Source: Climacium dendroides
Lineage: Eukaryota > Streptophyta > Bryopsida > Hypnales > Climaciaceae
Assembly (NCBI GenBank): GCA_950106755.1
Contig: OX467089.1
Location: 4,776,501-4,840,500 of the forward strand
Reading direction: 5' to 3'
DNA length: 64,000 bases
Positions 46,090-57,079 of the stretch are shown piece after piece. The first letter of the stretch is position 1. The number at the start of each line of letters is the position of its first letter. A program made the translations under genes and the position numbers. The notes beneath the pieces were generated by a model, which saw nothing but the letters and a program-made list of their open reading frames with translations, was not told the origin of the DNA and searched no databases.

Positions 46090-47900
46090 CAAGTCAAGAG
46101 CAGTGGTGGATGCTGTTGGGGTGTGCAATGCTCCAGTGTGAATTCAAGATCCGAGTTGGAATTGTAGACTGGTGTATTCCAAGTGGAATGGTCTGGGTTA
46201 ATTTCCAAGTCGGAGTTGCCTTGTGCGTAATAGTTGTATTCCAATTCGGTCTGTGGTGTGTAGTTAGGGTTGTTTATGATCCGAGTTGGTTGTGTAGGGA
46301 GAGAGTTCCAATTTGGGAGTTATGTTTTTGAGTGTGATGGGCGGTTGTTGTTTGAGGTTCCTATTTGGCAGTTCGTGAATTTTGAGGTGGTGTCCAAGTT
46401 GGTTGGGAAACCGCCTAGCTCAGGGTTAAACTGAAGATTTCCAAATAGGAAGGCATCCAGTGTTGAGAGAGTCCGCTGCGAGTCCCAGCCGAGTTGGTGC
46501 TGTGTATTTTCGTTTGTTTGTGTGAGTCAAAATAGGTGCTTGAATTTCTGTTTGAATGTGTATAATTGAGCTTGTGTGTTTTCCAATTGGGGAGTGTTTG
46601 TGATTATGTCTGTGTAAGTCCAAGTCGGAGGATGCAAATGAAGGCCAGGCCTGGTGTTTCTTGTGGAGAGAAGAGAAAGAAGATCTAATTTGGAAAATTA
46701 CAGTGAAGCTGTGGAATTTTATGAGCTAAGAGTTAGATTTCATACCAAGTTGGAAGTTGAACTGTTCGTGTGATGGCACGAGCTTGTGCAGTAGTAGTTA
46801 AGTCCAATTTGGGGAAGATGAAGTATAGTATGGACTAGAATATTCCAAGTAGATTTAAATTTGTTGTGAGAGCAGATTGGAAGTCAGCATGATGAAGTAA
46901 AGTTGGAATTTTAGATTCCAAATTAGTTAAATGCCAAATGTTGAGGAATGAAGAGTGTAGAAATTTCTCGTGGAGAGAGAAGAAAATATCCAAATCAGAG
47001 TGAATCTGAGAGCTAATTGGAGATGTTATAAAAAAATTTTAAAAAAATGTGTGTAAACGGTGATATACTCACCGATTTGGCTTAATGAAGTGTATAATTC
47101 AAGCAAATTGGTGTCTGTTGTAAATGAAAATGTTTGTTTAATTTGAAATCTTTGTATGATTGTATGTGTGTGGTTCCAATTTGAGAATTGGAATAAGTTC
47201 TGAATTGGCCGAGTCGAGAGATGGCAGTCGTTGTTAAAATTCAAATTGGACTAAGATTTTATTGAAGTTATGGGTATGAGCAAATTGAGAAGGCTTTGTA
47301 TGTGGATGTATGGTGTTATGAGTGTTTATCCAAGTTGGTTTTATAAAGTCTGAATGTTGTCTAAGTTAGGATTCCGAGTTGGTTTGTTAAGCCGAAGCAA
47401 CATGTCTCAAATTTGAGAGTTTCCAAATGGGTGCGAGAAATTAATTTATCCAATTAGGAAATCAGCATAGTATGAGAGAGAAAGCTGAGAATAAAACTAA
47501 AAATTCCAAGTTAGTAAAGGGAGAGGGTAAATTTTGCAAGTGCAAGAGTTACATCAAAGTGTAAGAAGGAGGTAAAAGAATCCAAGTTGGAGATCATGGT
47601 TGTATACCAAGTTGGAGACAAAGACCAATAGAAGAGTGACATGTCCTAATTGGAGAAAGACAAGGAGCTGAGTTAAGCCGAGTTGGAAGATCGTTGCTAA
47701 ACTTGTATGAGGCGATTCCAATTTGGTGAAAGATGAAAGAGTCCAATTTAAGGAATAAAGATCAAGCCTAATTGGGTGATACTTAACCTTGGTGGTTACA
47801 AGAGTGGAGAGTAAAAAGAATATAATAAAATAAATAAATAAAAGAATTAAACAATTAATCATGTAATAGTGAGGTAATTAAATTAATTCTAGTTGGAAGT
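46090..47900. repeat. Dispersed array of the palindromic word TCCAANTTGGA
   Basis: Over about 1.8 kb the words CCAAGTTGG, CCAATTTGG, CCGAGTTGG, CCAAATAGG and close variants occur roughly every 40-60 bases, about 30-35 times by eye. Examples lie near 46,155, 46,265, 46,398, 46,490, 47,335, 47,580, 47,610 and 47,722. Sequence between the words is not tandemly repeated. No ORF runs through it. Confidence 0.75.
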
Positions 47901-48451
47901 ATGACTTATTTGGGTATTTTGTTTCCTTATTAGTTGTCTTGTTGTCGTTGTAGAAGTAATCCTATTAAAATTGCCTCCCTAGGAACGAATATAACTATTA
48001 GTTGGGTAAATCCGAATAGGTTCCAACGCAATCTACAGTACACTTATGTATCAACTCTTCAAAATCCCAGATCCAAAATATAACACTCAACCAATATTCT
48101 TGCAAAATGTTACACAAAAGCTCTCCAAATCAATACTTTACTTCAAATAAACCTCCCATAACAACAACACAACTCACTCACCCAAGTACCTCCACTTCCT
48201 CCAACCCTCCAAGAGACAAGAAAAAAAAAGAGAGAGCAAAGGACCAGCCCTTGCCTCTAGTAGCCACCACAAATCCTGACGGCTAGCCGCCGGCTAACCC
48301 TAACCCTAACTCCACTACCCTAGTATCAACTACTAACAACCGGTTATTAACCGGCAACAATATAGTCAAGACTAAGGCTCCTAACACTTACATACTCCAC
48401 CACTAACAACTCACAACACACAATACTAACAACTTTTTTTTTAACTAACAA

Positions 48452-49015
48452 GATGTCTAATTCAAATAGTAGACGGCCCACATCACGACACCACAACCAA
48501 AAGTGAAGCAGGCGTCTCCAATGACCAGATCTGGGAAGTCATCAAAAGACGTAGTGATCATCACCCTGGCCAAGGATACTACCGCACCAGAAACCGGAAT
48601 TGGGCGTATATCTACACCCGGATCAGTAATGCGGGGGAAGGCAGAAACAATAGAGGCGAACCAAGGAACTCTGCAGAGCAAGGTTTCAACGACCTCCCCT
48701 ACTCCAAGCTAGACAAAGATGAAGACGCCAAGGCTCTAATCGACAAAGAAGCCAATCCAGTTAGAATCAAAAGAAGAAAGGGACAAAGACGAAGAATCCA
48801 AAGAAAAAGGGGAGGGATCGAGTTCTGGATCCGGAATAGAGTCCAAACCGTACTCTGAACCGGATCAGGAGCTATCCGCTCTAAGAAAGGTAAGGGCCAA
48901 ATCCAAGGCTTAGTCCTCCTAGGCCAAAAAACGCAAAGCAGTTTCTAGTTCTGTCCGGAAACAACCGGCGAGGAGGAGCATCCCCAAATCGAGCGAGACT
49001 CTGGAGAAATGGTAG
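48452..49015 (+). pseudogene. Ser/Lys/Glu-rich ORF fragments, CCGGAA repeat family
   Basis: A frame starting MSNSNSRRPTSRHHNQ at 48,452 stops after 17 codons. Adjacent frames encode MTRSGKSSKDVVIITLAK (48,524-48,712) and a charged stretch EERDKDEESKEKGEGSSSGSG (about 48,770-48,840). They look like a low-complexity linker of the 43,782-type ORF broken by frameshifts. Function unknown. Confidence 0.35.
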
Positions 49016-50235
49016 AAGAGTTAGGGTTAGGGTAGATAGTTAGGTTAGAGCGGCGGCTGAAAACCTAAGTTTTGGGAGATAAGCATTTTATAAGTTGCTT
49101 TTAGGTAAGTAGGTAGTTTTGACTTCCTAGATCCGGATTTTTCAGATTTGAGATCCAGTTTTTGCGGCCAGTTTTGGAGTGTAGTGAAAGTCAACATAGT
49201 TTTGGATGAGGAGAATGGCACGTGTCATTCTCAGAGGAGTAGATTTTGATTCTCTTGGGCTGTAGGGTCCTATGGATTGTAAAGTATTTAGTTGGCCGGT
49301 TGTTAGTTGGCCGGTGTGTATTTCCAAACTCTGTCATCCTAGCATAGTGCAATTCAAGTCAACATTTTCTTATTCATGTTTGAAGTGGCGGCGTGTACTT
49401 TGATGGTTGATTCCATTGATGTATGTTTTGTAGAAATTGCAGAGAGGGAGTATGCCTAGATATTGAAAGTATCTGGATTCTTGGACTGTTAAAGTGAGAC
49501 TGCGCGTGAAGGTGTCTTCCGAATCTCAAGTATAATCGGTTCGTGTTTTTCCATTAGTGTTGATAGTTCCAGTTACGTCTGAAGTACAACCGTTGGCTGT
49601 TCTGGGGTAGCTTTCGTTTCCTAGTCGATAGGTTCAGCATTAACCGGAATCAGGTTAAGGGAAGGTAACAACTTCCTAATTCAACCATCCCGGACTCTGC
49701 TAGGGATCTAGATTAATCCGATAGGCCATTGTTGCAGTATGAGTTAGTATTTCAGCTAGGGATTTCTTGTGTGACCTATTGATCCCGATTGCTATCTGGT
49801 TCAGTTGTGAAAGAAGGTTTTGGTTGGAAATAGGTTTTGGTGATGTTTCTTTCTTTTTATTTTATAGTAGAACTCTTGTTACTTTAAAACTCAGAGGGTA
49901 GGTCTTAAACTCCCTGCCTTAATCCCAATACAAAGATCCCTTTTGATTCAGAGGTAAAACTCGATTCCGGGTACGATTATCATGAAAATAGAATACAAGA
50001 AAGTTAGATTAACTACCCAACTTCCGGTTCCAGTTTTGACTGTAAATAGATTGTAGATAGTGTGAAGATAGGAGAAAGTGAAGAATTAGGATTGGGATAG
50101 AATAGAGTAATTAAGTTTGGATCCTTAACCGGATTTGAGTAGGATTTTTTGGATTTTGCTGTGGTAACCAATTTCCTCTTTTCCGAACATTAAGCATTCC
50201 ACCAACTAAATCTTTGTGGGAACGATAATCGGATC
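49016..50235. other. Non-coding part of the CCGGAA-rich repeat
   Basis: No supported ORF. It shares the CCGGAW word bias of the flanking relics. Confidence 0.4.
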
Positions 50236-50236
50236 A

Positions 50237-51230
50237 CTTTAAGCAACCTGACTTTTCTGTACTACAACAAAAGCATATCCAAAGTCTAGAGAGAGAACGC
50301 GACGACTTGAAAGCGCAATTGACCGTAACGGAGAAGAAGTTGAATGTAGCATGACAACGCAAAGCGGAAGCTCTCCGAATCATCCGGAACATCAAAGACA
50401 CATTTCCGGTCCAAATGGAAATAGCAATGAAGGTGGAGCTCTTCAACCATCGACTGCTCGCAGATAGACATGTCACCGGATCGAAAATACTTAAGATCTT
50501 GGTAGACTTCCAGGCACAGATAGAAGCGATTCTGAGGAAGCTGCAAACGCTATCTCAGAACATTGAACACAAACGGGCACTCAACTTGTCATCATTTCCG
50601 GAAGTACCAACTATTGTGTTTCCAGGTCTACAAGAGCAAGCCACGACACCATCTGGGCCATCTCATCATGTTTCCGCATCTTCACCGTCACCCCACAAGG
50701 GACAACTAAGGAATCCATCCGGAATCGATACGCCCATTTTGGAAGGTAAGCTCCAAACTCCACCCGGAACGGTTAAAATCTCAACTCCGAGGCCCAGTCC
50801 GACCAAAACAAAGCTGTTTGATCCGTTGGGGATGTCGATTTCAAAAGAGACCTTCAAGACGCTGCCCCTTTCAATTTGTCCTAATTCGGGTATTCAAAAA
50901 GGAGCTATAATGATTCCGATACAGGAGTTTCCGGAAAGCTTTACACATATGATGGAGGCAACAGCCGGCACGACTCCAAAGAAGGACAACACAGTGGTAA
51001 ACTTAGCCAAGTACTCGCCCATAGATGACAACATGGAGATTCAGGAGGTTGAAGAATCCGAGGAAGACGTTGTTCCAAGTGATGAGACAGAAACGGCAAA
51101 GATGAAGAGGAATCCGAATCGGCCAAGATTGTGCAATCCGTTCTTGCAATCAAGACCCGGTCAGCAGCAAAGGCAACCTCCACCAAGTATTCCTCCCAAA
51201 GACACTGAACGCACATGGAAAAAGGCGTAG
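50237..51230 (+). pseudogene. Coiled-coil / Pro-Ser-rich ORF relic
   Basis: A coiled-coil start (QSLERERDDLKAQLTVTEKKL) is cut by TGA at about 50,352. The same polypeptide continues (AEALRIIRNIKDTF) into a 271-residue open frame (50,415-51,230): a helical part (FQAQIEAILRKLQTLSQNIE), then a Pro/Ser/Thr-rich region with repeats of L.TP.G/S and an acidic patch (EVEESEEDVVPSDETE). No enzyme motif. Probably the C-terminal half of the same retroelement ORF type as at 43,782. Confidence 0.5.
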
Positions 51231-52471
51231 GTAGTTCCAAAAAGGCACGCAAAGATAGATAGGAAGTTAGTTTTAAGTAGTGAGTTTTCCGGAACAAGTT
51301 TCCAAGCATGGGCCATAGGGTCCAGATTCCGATTTTCAAAAGACAGCTAGCCAACGGCTTTCCGTTTTTCCGGAACGATCTATTTGACCGTTGCCCTATT
51401 TTTCTGGTGATTGTTAGGTTCTTTTCTTTGTGTTTTAAATGATTGGTCGGGCTTGTTGTCTAGGCATTCCACCTTAGCTTGTTTTACTCTAGCTTTTGAT
51501 ATCTAAGCTAATTCCTTTGTATTTGCATTCTAGATGTAATTTGAGCAACCACGTTTCCACCCTAAGTACCTTGTTTCATATGGTGTTCTCATGTTTGTTC
51601 ATCTGACTATTGGAGTGTGAGGAGGGACAAGTGAGGGCGGAATCCGGATCTGTAGCAAACCGGATTCTAGCTAAAAAGGGGGACGGGTTGAGGGATTTAA
51701 ACTTGTGATTCAGGACCTACGCACAATTCCTTTAAATTGCTGGAACGGTGATCCGGTGATCGCCTAGGAAGGGTGTGGAATGTAAGTCCGGAAGTCCATG
51801 GAGGATTCCGTGCGGAGATCAGCAACCACCAGCAGAATATTTCCACCCATCGGAAGGTCTGCTAGCCACATGAACAAGGCTAGAAATCGAGATCCGGAAA
51901 TCCTCTAAGTTTCGGGTGCATTAGATCTATCATTGTAGTAATAGGGGATCCAACACTATCCTACATAACCTGCTGATCAATCCGGAAAATTGTAAGAAAA
52001 GCTACCCCCTAGGACTAACGTATGTTCTTGGTGTGTTTTGTGTTCTTTTGGGGAGAGTAGAGAGAGAGAGTGAGGAATACGAGTGGTAAGTCCCTACCCC
52101 TCTAAAGACCAACAGCGAGTCCTTTGAAGATAAAACAGAGGCATAGAATTAAAACCAAGACGAATTGAGTTTCCCGGATTTCGGATCGAACCGGATCCAA
52201 GTTGTATTCCGGATAGTGTTAGAATTTGGCAAGTAAGTAAGAAGTAAACAACGGATTGATTTTGAGGTTTAAATTCTTTCAATTACATTAATCTGGATAC
52301 CTGAGCACGAAACAACATACTAGAATTCCCTGGGATGATAACTTGTGTCATCTTATCACGTTTCTGTGGTAAAGATACTTATGCCTGGACTGCATGTACG
52401 ACAAAATGATTGCACATGCCTGAAATTTTTTGTTGGAAGACTTGATTTTGTTGCTCAAAGTTAATTGTCAA
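51231..52471. other. Non-coding, CCGGAA-rich repeat tail
   Basis: Many (T)CCGGA(A/T) words, for example near 51,292, 51,370, 51,640, 51,790, 51,894, 51,982 and 52,190. It could be an LTR or UTR of the relics to the left; matching termini were not identified. Confidence 0.4.
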
Positions 52472-53313
52472 AAAAGTTATAGTATGAGTTTGAACTCTAC
52501 AATTCTATGCAATACTATAGCAAGACACTTCTTGATATTGGAAGAGCAAGGCATTATTGTAGGAATGAGTAAGGTTGGATCGTCTTTGAATGAGATTTCA
52601 TGTTATATTGGAAGACTAAAAAAGACTATTTTGTTAGTTTTAAAGACATATCGTGAGAGGGGGCTAGTACAAATTGCACAGAGGTTTGGATGTCCTCGGA
52701 AGTTGCAAGCTTGTGATTGTACAAAGCTCAAGTATGAGCTTCAAAGTCATTGTCATGTGCATCTTGTAGAACTTGTTGATAGTTTGCGTGATAGTTTGTT
52801 TGTTTTAGTGAGCCAAACTATGATACAGAAAGAGTTGTTTGAGTTTGGACTTCATAGCTAAATTGCAGTCAAAAAAGCGTATTTGAGTAATAAACATAAG
52901 CAATAGAGGTTGCGCTTTGCAAAAGCACACCGGAATTGGACAATTAGATAGTGAAACTTGGTTATTTGGAGTTATAAGGCATTATTCGAAATAGGTTAAA
53001 ATTTAGGTCAAATCCGAGTATGGCATGGTAGTCATAAAAGATACAATTCACAATATTTAGCATTAACATTCAAGTACAAAAGACTATCCATTTTGGTCTA
53101 GAGGGCCTTCATTACAACTAATAAGTATTTTTTGGTTTTGTTTTCTCTTAGACAATGTATTGCTACGAAATTTGTTGTATATGAGCAAGGATTATTGCCT
53201 TACTTCTACCACCACGCCAACCATGAACATTTGACTTTGATGGTGGATGGTGCACCAATACATACTGCCAATGTAACAAAATTTTGGATGCAAGACACAT
53301 TACTAGAAAATGC
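52472..53313 (+). pseudogene. Tc1/mariner-like transposase, N-terminal and central part
   Basis: A helix-turn-helix region (SLNEISCYIGRLKKTILLVLKTYRERG) ends in CPRKLQ, like the GRPRKL box of Tc1 proteins. After a stop the text continues VKKAYLSNKHKQ...RLRFAKAHRNWT and NLVIWSYKALFEIG, where the usual WSDE with the first catalytic Asp has become WSYK. Then VYEQGLLPYF and LMVDGAPIHTANVTKFW carry the second Asp. Several stops (near 52,862, 52,907, 52,950) and the lost Asp make it inactive. The C-terminal part lies beyond a 3.1-kb insertion, at 56,399. Confidence 0.75.
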
Positions 53314-53620
53314 ATGTTTTATGACTGCAAAATACGACTGCAATGAGTCAAAAAATCTCAAAATATAACTCACACCAAAATCACTATAGATGATTTGGAA
53401 CATAACTAGGTTCAATCATTACCAATGAGTTATATTGTACATCAGTCATATTAGGAGTCATATACGTTGGGGAGTATAATTAGTCATAATTAGCCATTTT
53501 TTGCCAACATGGCATATATGTTGACTATTCTTTGGAGCTTAATTTTCTCTTGAGCTGCCTGAGAAGAAAGGAAAAAAGCCTACGTGGCATATAATTCAAT
53601 GTAATCATATTTTTTGTTGT

Positions 53621-54190
53621 CGTGGAATATGACTATGGTGAGTTATATTTTTGGCTAACATGAAATATGACTACAATGAACCATATTTTTAGATGATTTA
53701 AAATATGACTATGATAAATCATATTTTCGTTGATACGGAATATGACTACAATGAATCATATTTTTGGTTGATGTGAAATATGATTACAGTAAGTCATATT
53801 TTAGCTGACATGACATATGATTTTGTACAATCATATTTTTTGTTGATATAGAATATGACTCTTGTAAATCATATTTTTTGTTGATGTAAAATATGACTCT
53901 TGTAAATCATATTTTTTGTTGATGTAGAATATGACACTTGTAAGTCATATATTCTATTAATGTGAAAAATGACTCTCGAATCATATTTTTGAATGATGTG
54001 GAATATGACTCATTAATTATATTTTTTATTGATGTGAAATATGATTTTTGTAAATCATATTTTTTGTTGATGTAGAATATGACACTTGTAAGTCGTATTT
54101 TTGAATGATGTGGAATATGACTTTTGGGAGTTATATTTTTGATTGATGTGAAATATGACTTTTGTGAGTCATATTTACAATTGATGTGGT
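53621..54190. repeat. ~38-bp palindromic minisatellite, about 15 units
   Basis: Units follow the pattern GAATATGACTCTTGTAAATC then ATATTTTTTGTTGATGT. Each contains an inverted pair AATATGACT...AGTCATATT with a short loop. Units differ by substitutions, and length varies by a few bases. Confidence 0.9.
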
Positions 54191-54734
54191 AGTTCACGTG
54201 AATGTGATTGGTAATTTATAACTAATTGCAACCAAATTACAATTTTATATCTTATTTTTAGCTATAAGGCTATGTAGATTAGGTTAACAAACTATAAAAA
54301 TACAAATGTTTTTAAAAGCCTAAAGCCACCTTTTGGCATGCATAACTATGAGTATTATATGACTACAAGAGAAAATCATGCAAAAAAAATGTGACTTTCT
54401 TCAATGACATTTATTAGTTACCAATACAAAACATATATATCACAATGAGCATTTAAACAAGCCAATAGAATCTATTTTCCTTACAATAATGTGAAGATGA
54501 TTTTATTAGGTTGTAAGTAGCCTCCAATGACTTTATTCCAACTTTTCATATCTACATATACAATTAAAGAAATAGGAGATTAATTTTTAGTGAATGAATA
54601 ACAAAACTCAACCTTCAAAAATTTACAACAATACAAAATATGTAGCACAAATTTAGAGTAGGAAGAATAACAATAGTAATTAAATGAAAAAAAAAGAAAA
54701 AAATGATAAATGTTAAGAGACAACAACAAGTAAG

Positions 54735-55662
54735 AGTTAACTCCTAAAGGACCGTTTGTTCCCTTAGGGGACAATTTTAGTCTGGGTAGGTTCCTATTGT
54801 CTCAATTTGTAGTGAATGTTTTCAAGATTTTTTTAGGTCATGGAGTTTGCCAAGAGCTTTGTGAATATATAATTGTTGTTTCAATTAGTGCATGGGAGAA
54901 AAAATTATGGCACAATAAGCCAAAAACAAAAGTTAATGGGCAGCACAAAAAAATAAAAAAAAGTCAAAATACTTTTTTAAAATATTTTTTCCTAAAATCT
55001 TATATTTTTGTCTACATTTGAAGCTTTGAATCATTCCATTTGGACTAGTTGCAAAAAAGTTATGGACAATCTTAGTTTTTTGGGCAACCTAAGCATCTTC
55101 TTGAAAAAATAACTTACAGGATTCATTTGTAAATGTAATTTTTATAATTTTCCAATTTTTTTTGAAAAGGTTGAGTTTTCTCTTTAGAAAAATCTCACCA
55201 TTGGAATTATTGTATGTCAATTTCACCTTTAAGCTATTAATGATTTAATTTTTCCTTCAATCTTTAACCTACTTCTATTTAACAATTTTTTAATGAGTGA
55301 AAATTAAGTGTTTTTTTGTTCAATTTTTTTCCTTAGATTCTCAACTCAACTATTCAACATAAAAACTTAGAAAATCAAAATTAACAGTGCAAAAATTTTT
55401 AGTTAAAAAGATTCAAAGCCAAAAAGTCTAGTCAAGCAAGTTGCAATAAAACTTGTTTTCTTCACTTTGGATGCAAATATCTTGCAATCTATGCAGTCAA
55501 ATTTGATGAAATTTTTACCACATGTTCTCAAACAAGTTAAATACAAGATAATATGGTTGGATTTTGAAAAAACATATTTTTTTATTTTCTTAGGTGAACA
55601 CAACAAAAGTGGTGGTTTTAAGTGAATATTGACAGAAAACACCCTTGGATTTTAGGGGTTAA
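54735..55662. mobile_element. GTTAACCCC-family element, copy 2 (nested)
   Basis: Begins GTTAACTCCTAAAGG and ends TTTAGGGGTTAA. The right third matches the element at 876-1810 (ATATCTTGCAATCTATGCAG, CCACATGTTCTCAAA). Similar length (about 928 bp). It sits inside the 53,314-56,398 insertion, giving three nested levels. Confidence 0.7.
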
Positions 55663-56040
55663 GATGCAACAAGGTGCTACAACTAAAAGACAACAAAAAA
55701 CAACAAGAAATGAGAGTTAAAATGCAACAACAAGAAAACAAAAAACAAGAACTAAAAGCCAAGAAGAAGAAAGAGTTTTAATGCAACAAGAAGAAGCAAG
55801 AAGTATGAACTAAAAAACAAGAAGAAATAAGAGTTAAAATGCAAGAAAAAGAAATAATTTTGATGCAACAATAAAAAAAATAAATAAGAAGCATGAATTA
55901 AAGAGCAAGAAGAAGCAAGAGTTAAACTATGAACTAAAGAGCAACAAAAAGCAACAATTAAGAAATAAAATCAAGAAGCAACAAGAAATAAAAGGTAAGA
56001 AACAATACAAGGTAAGAAAGAAGAGTCCAAAGAAGTGGTA
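55663..56040. repeat. Purine-rich degenerate repeat (CAAGAAGAA / GAGTTAAAATGCAA)
   Basis: Plus strand is almost all A, G and C, with iterated CAACAAGAA, AGAAGCAAGA and GAGTTAAAATGCAA words. Strong strand asymmetry. No gene. Confidence 0.75.
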
Positions 56041-56398
56041 GCTATGGTTTCAAAATGATTTGACCATATTTTTTTGGATTACCCATTTTTTATGAGGGCT
56101 ACTCCAAAAAATATGACTAAAAATATAACTAAACGAAAAATATGACTGGGCATTTTTTCAACAATTTCCTTGCCCAAATTTATTTTGGGTTGCCCAAAAC
56201 AAAAAAAATGTAATCACTATGGAGATATATGATTGTGAAATATGACTCCATGTCCCCAATTATGTTTCCTATGGTTCCCTATGAAGTATTTGGCGTTTCC
56301 AATAGACATATATTATACACCCATGAAGTACAAGGTCAAAATATGATTGCGACTAGTCGTTAGTCATTCTCACTCAAATTTTCACAGTCATAAAACAT

Positions 56399-56670
56399 AA
56401 TAGTGACAATGGATTAAAGACACTCAATTGGCCTCCAAACTCTCCTGACCTCAATCCTATCGAAAATCTTTGAATGATTTGCACAGACCTATTCCAAAGC
56501 ATAATTGGCCATAGAATAAAGCTCAAATGTGGGATATAGTGAATGCAACTTGGGAGAATATACCACCGAACATGTTGAGCAATTTGGTTGCAATCATGCT
56601 TGTGGTTGAACATTGTTGACATCAACGCATGAAGGTTGTCATTGATGCTGAGGGAGGTAGTGCATGATAG
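56399..56670 (+). pseudogene. Tc1/mariner-like transposase, C-terminal part
   Basis: Encodes NGLKTLNWPPNSPDLNPIEN, the WPxxSPDLNPIE box holding the third catalytic residue, then a TGA where relatives have Trp (NLW). A frameshift leads to WDIVNATWENIPPNMLSNL and KVVIDAEGGSA. It continues the protein broken at 53,313. Confidence 0.75.
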
Positions 56671-57079
56671 TAGTAGTTGTTAGTTTGTTCAATTTATATG
56701 CCATGTTTGATGTCAACAATTGTATATATTCAAACTTAGATATTTCTATATGCCCAGAGCTTTCTATTAATGCCAAAAAATTGATCCATCATCTACTTCA
56801 TATGATGTATTGACCATATTTTTCCATCACATGTTCCTGCTTGTGCTAACACTTTACATGGATTAGAGCATCCTCAATCCACTCTATAAGAAGCCACGAC
56901 AACGGTAACTTTTGCGTGGTTCCTAAAATGGCAACGAAAACCCACCCCAATGCTAACGGCACTTCTCACGTTACCTTCCCGCGCGGCACTTTCTGACTCT
57001 CGCACGGCAAGAATTGTTCCTTTGTTGTGCCCTCCAAATTCCTTTGCACCCCTTGGTCAACGAAATCATAGCAACAACA

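Larger units (their letters stand above)
53314..56398. mobile_element. 3.1-kb TIR insertion splitting the mariner transposase
   Basis: Ends are ATGTTTTATGACTG (53,314-53,327) and its exact inverse (56,385-56,398). AATATGACT words cluster inside both ends (53,590-54,190 on the left; about 56,100-56,255 on the right), like subterminal transposase-binding repeats. Removing it brings VDGAPIHTA...LLENA next to NGLKTLNWPPNSPDLNPIEN of the mariner protein. No transposase of its own was found. A convincing target duplication was not seen, so the superfamily is unassigned. Confidence 0.75.

Noticed and set aside
48294..48310. Telomere-like run CTAACCCTAACCCTAAC and its inverse near 49,020
   Set aside because: Only two to three units and the wrong unit for plant telomeres (CCCTAAA); judged coincidental.
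53621..54190. Repeat-spacer look that resembles a CRISPR array
   Set aside because: Units are contiguous and degenerate with no unique spacers, there are no cas genes, and the context is a eukaryotic nucleus.
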